Shown here piece after piece: positions 61,004-64,000 of a stretch of 64,000 nt of DNA. The DNA is from Bacteriovorax sp. BAL6_X (lineage in GTDB: Bacteria > Bdellovibrionota > Bacteriovoracia > Bacteriovoracales > Bacteriovoracaceae), in contig NZ_AUMC01000009.1 of assembly GCF_000443995.1 (NCBI RefSeq), forward strand, positions 297,505 to 361,504. Reading direction: 5' to 3'. The first letter of the stretch is position 1; every line of letters begins with the position of its first letter. Position numbers and translations under genes: made by a program. The notes below the pieces were generated by a model. The model was not told the DNA's origin. It was given only the letters and a program-made list of their open reading frames with translations, and did no database searches.

Positions 61004-61764
61004 TGGAACAAGATATCATTGTTGGAGTACATTCTATTGTACATGCGATTCGAAATCCTAGACGTAAGATTATTGAGCTTGTTGCTTGCGAAGAGGGACT
61101 CGACAAGCTTTACAAAATGGGCGGAATAAAAAAACAAGAGCTTGATGGGTTGAAAGTAAAATTAGTTTCTTCGCACAAAGTTCAAGAACTAGCTAAAGAG
61201 CTTTACGCACAAGAAGACTTTCAATACTCGAGAGTTCCATCTGGCGTTTACCTGTTAACAAGTCAGAAAGAAGTATTAGAAACAAAGCCATTATTTGATG
61301 CAATCGATAACGGTGAAGAAGTAAAGATTCTATGTCTTGATGGAGTAACGGATGTCCACAACGCTGGTGCTATCATGCGTACAGCAGCGTTTTACAATGT
61401 TTCTCATATTGTTTTTGCAGTAAAAAATAAATTTAATATTGGGCCTTCAATGGCCCGTATTGCATCTGGCGCGCTAGAGTATATTGAAATTGTTAAATGC
61501 AATTCTCTGCCTAAGTTTTTATCAGCAATAATTAAGCGTAATGTAACACCTATTGGGCTTACGGAGCATACTGACGATAACGACTTAGGTGAAATAGAGG
61601 GGATTAAGTGCCTCGTTCTTGGAGCAGAAGATAGAGGATTATCACATGCTACAGTTCGCTTGTTAGAAAAGAAAATACGTTTAGAACCAATCGGTAAAAT
61701 TGAGTCTTTAAATGTATCTGTTGCTGCGGCGATTGGTATGGAAAAAGTTTTTTCTAAAAAATAA
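61003..61764 (+). CDS. rlmB: 23S rRNA 2'-O-methyltransferase RlmB-like (SpoU/TrmH family)
   Basis: 253 residues. Start IIVGVHSIVHAIRNPRRKII is RlmB-like, and SpoU motifs follow: LCLDGVTDVHNAGAIMRTAA, CLVLGAEDRGLSHATVRLLE and IESLNVSVAAAIGMEKV. Methylates a guanosine ribose in 23S rRNA, by analogy; TrmH-type tRNA methylation is also possible. Ends in a terminator/promoter junction ahead of the tRNA cluster. Confidence 0.88.
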   Translation: MEQDIIVGVHSIVHAIRNPRRKIIELVACEEGLDKLYKMGGIKKQELDGLKVKLVSSHKVQELAKELYAQEDFQYSRVPSGVYLLTSQKEVLETKPLFDAIDNGEEVKILCLDGVTDVHNAGAIMRTAAFYNVSHIVFAVKNKFNIGPSMARIASGALEYIEIVKCNSLPKFLSAIIKRNVTPIGLTEHTDDNDLGEIEGIKCLVLGAEDRGLSHATVRLLEKKIRLEPIGKIESLNVSVAAAIGMEKVFSKK

Positions 61765-61769
61765 GTTAA

Positions 61770-61790
61770 AAAAAGCTTGCCAGCTTTTTA
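61770..61790 (+). terminator. intrinsic terminator of proS-rlmB
   Basis: AAAAAGCT (61770-61777), loop TGCC, AGCTTTTT (61782-61789). Its loop and arm bases TTGCCA form the -35 box of the tRNA promoter. Confidence 0.75.
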
Positions 61791-61805
61791 ATTCTACTTT
61801 ATAAC
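61777..61805 (+). promoter_or_regulatory. promoter of the Thr-Tyr-Gly tRNA operon, embedded in the rlmB terminator
   Basis: TTGCCA (61777-61782), 17 bases, TATAAC (61800-61805). Predicted start near 61812, 18 bases before the first tRNA. Confidence 0.75.
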
Positions 61806-61829
61806 TTATTTCCATCGCAAGTAATGTTT

Positions 61830-61906
61830 GCTGGCATAGCTCAGTTGGCTAGAGCAGCGGTTTTGTAAACCGCAGGTCGTAGGTTCGAGTCCTATTGCCA
61901 GCTCCA
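61830..61906 (+). tRNA. tRNA-Thr (TGT)
   Basis: Acceptor GCTGGCA / TGCCAGC, discriminator T, encoded CCA. Anticodon stem GCGGT / ACCGC with loop TTTGTAA giving TGT. 77 nt. First of four tRNAs upstream of tuf. Confidence 0.96.
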
Positions 61907-61923
61907 TTCTTTACAGCGGTTGT

Positions 61924-62009
61924 GGCGAGGTTGCCGAGTGGCCAAAGGCAACAGACTGTAAATCTGTCGGGGTATCCCTTCGATGGTTCGAATCCATCTC
62001 TCGCCACCA
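61924..62009 (+). tRNA. tRNA-Tyr (GTA)
   Basis: Acceptor GGCGAGG / TCTCGCC (one wobble), discriminator A, encoded CCA; long variable arm (GGGGTATCCC region) typical of bacterial tRNA-Tyr; anticodon loop CTGTAAA giving GTA. 86 nt. Confidence 0.96.
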
Positions 62010-62066
62010 TTTTGAAAATATTTCTTTACAGAGTGTTTTTAAAAGGTTATAAAATTTAAATCTTAT

Positions 62067-62142
62067 GCGGGCGTAACTCAGTTGGTAGAGTGTCAGCCTT
62101 CCAAGCTGAATGTCGCAAGTTCGAACCTTGTCGCCCGCTCCA
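62067..62142 (+). tRNA. tRNA-Gly (TCC)
   Basis: Acceptor GCGGGCG / CGCCCGC, discriminator T, encoded CCA; anticodon loop CTTCCAA giving TCC. 76 nt. Followed by a strong terminator. Confidence 0.96.
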
Positions 62143-62144
62143 TT

Positions 62145-62175
62145 AAAAAGATCCTCTTTGAGGATCTTTTTTTTT
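62145..62175 (+). terminator. intrinsic terminator after tRNA-Gly
   Basis: AAAAAGATCCTC, loop TTT, GAGGATCTTTTT, followed by more T. The T-run meets the -35 box of the next promoter (TTGCCA at 62174). Confidence 0.9.
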
Positions 62176-62202
62176 GCCAAAAATCGAAACTCATTATTTA
62201 AT
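62174..62202 (+). promoter_or_regulatory. promoter for the second tRNA-Thr (and perhaps tuf)
   Basis: TTGCCA (62174-62179), 17 bases, TTTAAT (62197-62202). Predicted start near 62209, 13 bases before tRNA-Thr(GGT). Same -35 as the upstream tRNA promoter. Confidence 0.7.
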
Positions 62203-62221
62203 TATATGAAAGTTATTTTGT

Positions 62222-62296
62222 GCTCGCGTGGCTCAGGGGTAGAGTACTTCCTTGGTAAGGAAGAGGTCACGGGTTCAAATCCCGTCGTGAGCTCCA
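62222..62296 (+). tRNA. tRNA-Thr (GGT)
   Basis: Acceptor GCTCGCG / CGTGAGC (one wobble), discriminator T, encoded CCA; anticodon stem CTTCC / GGAAG with loop TTGGTAA giving GGT. 75 nt. Probably co-transcribed with tuf. Confidence 0.95.
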
Positions 62297-62501
62297 TTTT
62301 ATTTCCTGTTAATAAACTTTTTTGTGGCCTTAAGTATAGATTTTACTGGCAATTCAAGTTTTTTATGTTATCAAAATGGCAATATGAAATTTGTGGGTTA
62401 GATTTTAACTTGGATGGCATTTTTTTTATGTTGAATCTAAGTCGAATATAGTCGATACTTACAACTCAAAATTAGCTTTTAGTTATAGTAATTATTAAGA
62501 C

Positions 62502-62519
62502 AAACATAATGTTATGTTT
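62502..62519. repeat. perfect 18-bp palindrome in the tuf leader
   Basis: AAACATAA-TG-TTATGTTT, 12 bases before the AGGAG ribosome-binding site of tuf. It could be a protein-binding dyad or an mRNA hairpin. Position is inside the 247-bp gap between tRNA-Thr and tuf; no other feature is evident there. Confidence 0.55.
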
Positions 62520-62543
62520 AACTTTTTTAAGGAGACTTAAGTC

Positions 62544-63734
62544 ATGGCAAAAGAATCTTTTGACAGAAGTAAGCCCCACGTAAACATTGGTACGATCGGG
62601 CACGTTGACCACGGTAAGACAACTCTTACAGCGGCAATTTCAATCACATTAGCTAACGCACTTGGTGGTGACGTAAGAAAATTCGACGAAATCGATTCAG
62701 CACCAGAAGAGAAAGCTAGAGGTATTACAATCAATACTTCACACATTGAATATGAAACAGAAACTCGCCACTACGCGCACGTAGACTGTCCAGGTCACGC
62801 TGACTATGTAAAGAACATGATTACAGGAGCAGCACAAATGGACGGAGCGATCCTAGTTTGTTCAGCAGCGGATGGTCCAATGCCACAAACACGTGAGCAC
62901 ATCCTTCTTGCACGTCAGGTAGGTGTACCAGCGATCGTAGTATTCTTAAATAAAGTAGACCAAGTAGATGATGAAGAACTACTTGAGCTAGTAGAGATGG
63001 AAGTAAGAGAACTTCTTTCTTCATACGACTTCCCAGGTGACGATATTCCAATCGTAGCTGGTTCAGCACTTGCAGCTCTTGAAATGAGAGATGACAATAT
63101 TGGTAAAGATAAAGTTCTAGAGCTTATGGCACAAGTTGATGCTTATATCCCAACTCCAGCTAGAGCAACAGATCTAGACTTCCTAATGCCAGTAGAAGAC
63201 GTATTCTCAATTTCAGGACGTGGTACAGTTTGTACAGGACGTGTTGAAAGAGGGATTATCAAAGTTAACGAAGAAATCGAAATCGTTGGTATTAAAGAAA
63301 CAACTAAGACGACTGTAACAGGTGTTGAAATGTTCCGTAAGCTTCTAGACGAAGGTAGAGCGGGTGATAACGTTGGTCTTCTACTACGTGGTGTAAAGCG
63401 TGAAGAAGTTGAGCGTGGTCAGTGTCTAATTAAGCCAGGTTCAGTTAAGCCACACGCGAAATTTAACTGTGAAGTATATATCCTTTCAAAAGACGAAGGT
63501 GGACGTCACACTCCAATCTTCAAAGGTTATAGACCACAGTTCTACTTCAGAACAACAGACGTAACAGGTGATATTACACTTGCAGACGGTGTTGAAATGG
63601 TAATGCCAGGTGACAACACTTCTTTCGCAGTAGAGCTAATTACTCCAATCGCGATGGAAAAAGGTCTTAAGTTCGCAATCCGTGAGGGTGGTAGAACAAT
63701 CGGTGCTGGTACAGTATCTGAAATTTTAGACTAA
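62544..63734 (+). CDS. tuf: elongation factor Tu
   Basis: 396 residues; AGGAG upstream of [22 protein letters not shown] (G1), [13 protein letters not shown] (G2), [14 protein letters not shown] (G3), [15 protein letters not shown] (G4) and SALAAL (G5) motifs, with domains 2 and 3 complete ([31 protein letters not shown]). It delivers aminoacyl-tRNAs to the ribosome. Upstream lie tRNAs in the order Thr-Tyr-Gly-Thr; downstream lies rpsJ. Confidence 0.99.
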   Translation: MAKESFDRSKPHVNIGTIGHVDHGKTTLTAAISITLANALGGDVRKFDEIDSAPEEKARGITINTSHIEYETETRHYAHVDCPGHADYVKNMITGAAQMDGAILVCSAADGPMPQTREHILLARQVGVPAIVVFLNKVDQVDDEELLELVEMEVRELLSSYDFPGDDIPIVAGSALAALEMRDDNIGKDKVLELMAQVDAYIPTPARATDLDFLMPVEDVFSISGRGTVCTGRVERGIIKVNEEIEIVGIKETTKTTVTGVEMFRKLLDEGRAGDNVGLLLRGVKREEVERGQCLIKPGSVKPHAKFNCEVYILSKDEGGRHTPIFKGYRPQFYFRTTDVTGDITLADGVEMVMPGDNTSFAVELITPIAMEKGLKFAIREGGRTIGAGTVSEILD

Positions 63735-63752
63735 ATTTTTGCTTAAATTTTG

Positions 63753-63780
63753 GGGGTGATTTATCAATCACCCCTTTTTG
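63753..63780 (+). terminator. intrinsic terminator after tuf
   Basis: GGGGTGATT, loop TATC, AATCACCCC, then TTTTTG. It separates tuf from rpsJ. Confidence 0.9.
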
Positions 63781-63835
63781 TGCTCAATACATTAAATTGA
63801 CGCGTAAAAAATATATGGCCTAGCGTAAAAATAAT

Positions 63836-63865
63836 TTGACAATAGGCCCAAAAAAACAGTAAAAG
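63836..63865 (+). promoter_or_regulatory. possible promoter of the S10 ribosomal cluster
   Basis: TTGACA (63836-63841) is a perfect -35; TAAAAG (63860-63865) at 18 bases is a weak -10. The gene starts at 63902. It lies downstream of the tuf terminator, so a promoter is expected in this region. Confidence 0.4.
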
Positions 63866-63901
63866 TCAGGTTCAACTTTTAAAATTGATAATAGGATGAG
63901 T

Positions 63902-64000
63902 ATGAAAGCTTCTAAGTTAAGAATTAAATTACGCGCATATGATCACAAGCTTCTAGATAGCTCAGTTGATGAGATCGTACAAACAGCTAAAGAGACAGGC
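63902..64000 (+). CDS. rpsJ: 30S ribosomal protein S10, 5' part (continues beyond window)
   Basis: ATG 63902 follows TAGGATGAG. The 33 visible residues begin [20 protein letters not shown] and continue with [13 protein letters not shown], matching the S10 N-terminus. The gene runs off the right edge. It should open the S10-spc ribosomal protein cluster. Confidence 0.95.
   Translation, partial: MKASKLRIKLRAYDHKLLDSSVDEIVQTAKETG

Noticed and set aside
62110..62451. 113-residue plus-strand frame
   Set aside because: It crosses tRNA-Gly, a terminator and tRNA-Thr, so it is a chance frame; the minus-strand frame at 61911-62180 is likewise over tRNAs.

Overview
The window is a contiguous stretch of AT-rich bacterial chromosome with no phage, plasmid or transposase genes. 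The gene set is that of a flagellated Gram-negative bacterium: BamD, LpxC, the FlgH/FlgI L and P rings and many lipoproteins. The low G+C, the many lipoprotein-type leaders, the CsrA-FliW pair next to flagellar genes, fused IcmF, AmgK-MurU wall recycling and CHASE2/sigma-54 signalling together suggest the Bdellovibrionota, most likely Bacteriovorax/Halobacteriovorax-like predators. This placement is inferred from gene content alone.

Layout. 1-2.7 kb: end of an Mrp ATPase operon, then an exported protein behind a textbook sigma-54 promoter. 2.8-3.4 kb: a 117-bp tandem repeat array with a hairpin in each unit. 3.4-6.4 kb: acyl-CoA dehydrogenase and both electron transfer flavoprotein subunits under one promoter that overlaps a perfect dyad. 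6.4-14 kb: FolK, small envelope proteins, a LysM lipoprotein, a degenerate M48 protease, AmgK-MurU, a ferredoxin and an endonuclease IV-like protein. 14.2-18.8 kb: an operon of a protease-like membrane protein, CHASE2 histidine kinase, NtrC-type activator and LspA. 18.8-27.6 kb: ferredoxin, IcmF with its cobalamin adenosyltransferase, two FHA proteins around an IscA-type protein, a YgfZ-TPR fusion and an HExxH protein. 27.7-32.4 kb: tRNA-Asn and an arginine-succinyltransferase-type operon. 32.4-36.3 kb: TPR/SH3, cNMP-binding, AI-2E-family, BamD and TPR proteins. 36.3-45.5 kb: a flagellar block reading leftward, flgF-flgG-flgA-flgH-flgI-flgJ-flgM-flgN-flgK-flgL-csrA-fliW. 45.7-50.4 kb: XseB, a patatin-like remnant, PBP1A and a TonB/TolA-like protein. 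50.4-53.2 kb: folD-gcvT-gcvH. 53.3-57.6 kb: ruvC-ruvA-ruvB with envelope genes. 58-61.8 kb: lpxC, proS, rlmB. 61.8-64 kb: tRNA Thr-Tyr-Gly-Thr, tuf, and the start of rpsJ, which opens the S10 ribosomal cluster.

Themes. (1) Acyl-CoA and amino-acid catabolism: Acd with EtfAB, IcmF with adenosyltransferase, Ast genes and glycine cleavage. (2) Envelope building and salvage: PBP1A, LpxC, BamD, AmgK-MurU, LysM. (3) Motility with a likely CsrA/FliW circuit. (4) Sigma-54 control: one perfect site, one near-consensus site, and a complete histidine kinase/activator pair. (5) Three proteins look like catalytically dead relatives of enzymes (two M48-like, one patatin-like). No CRISPR array or obvious defence island was seen. 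The most unusual items are the 117-bp repeat array, the pseudo-protease/histidine kinase operon, the stand-alone HExxH protein, the RNA hairpins over ribosome-binding sites, and the tRNA-tuf-rpsJ arrangement with promoters embedded in terminators.
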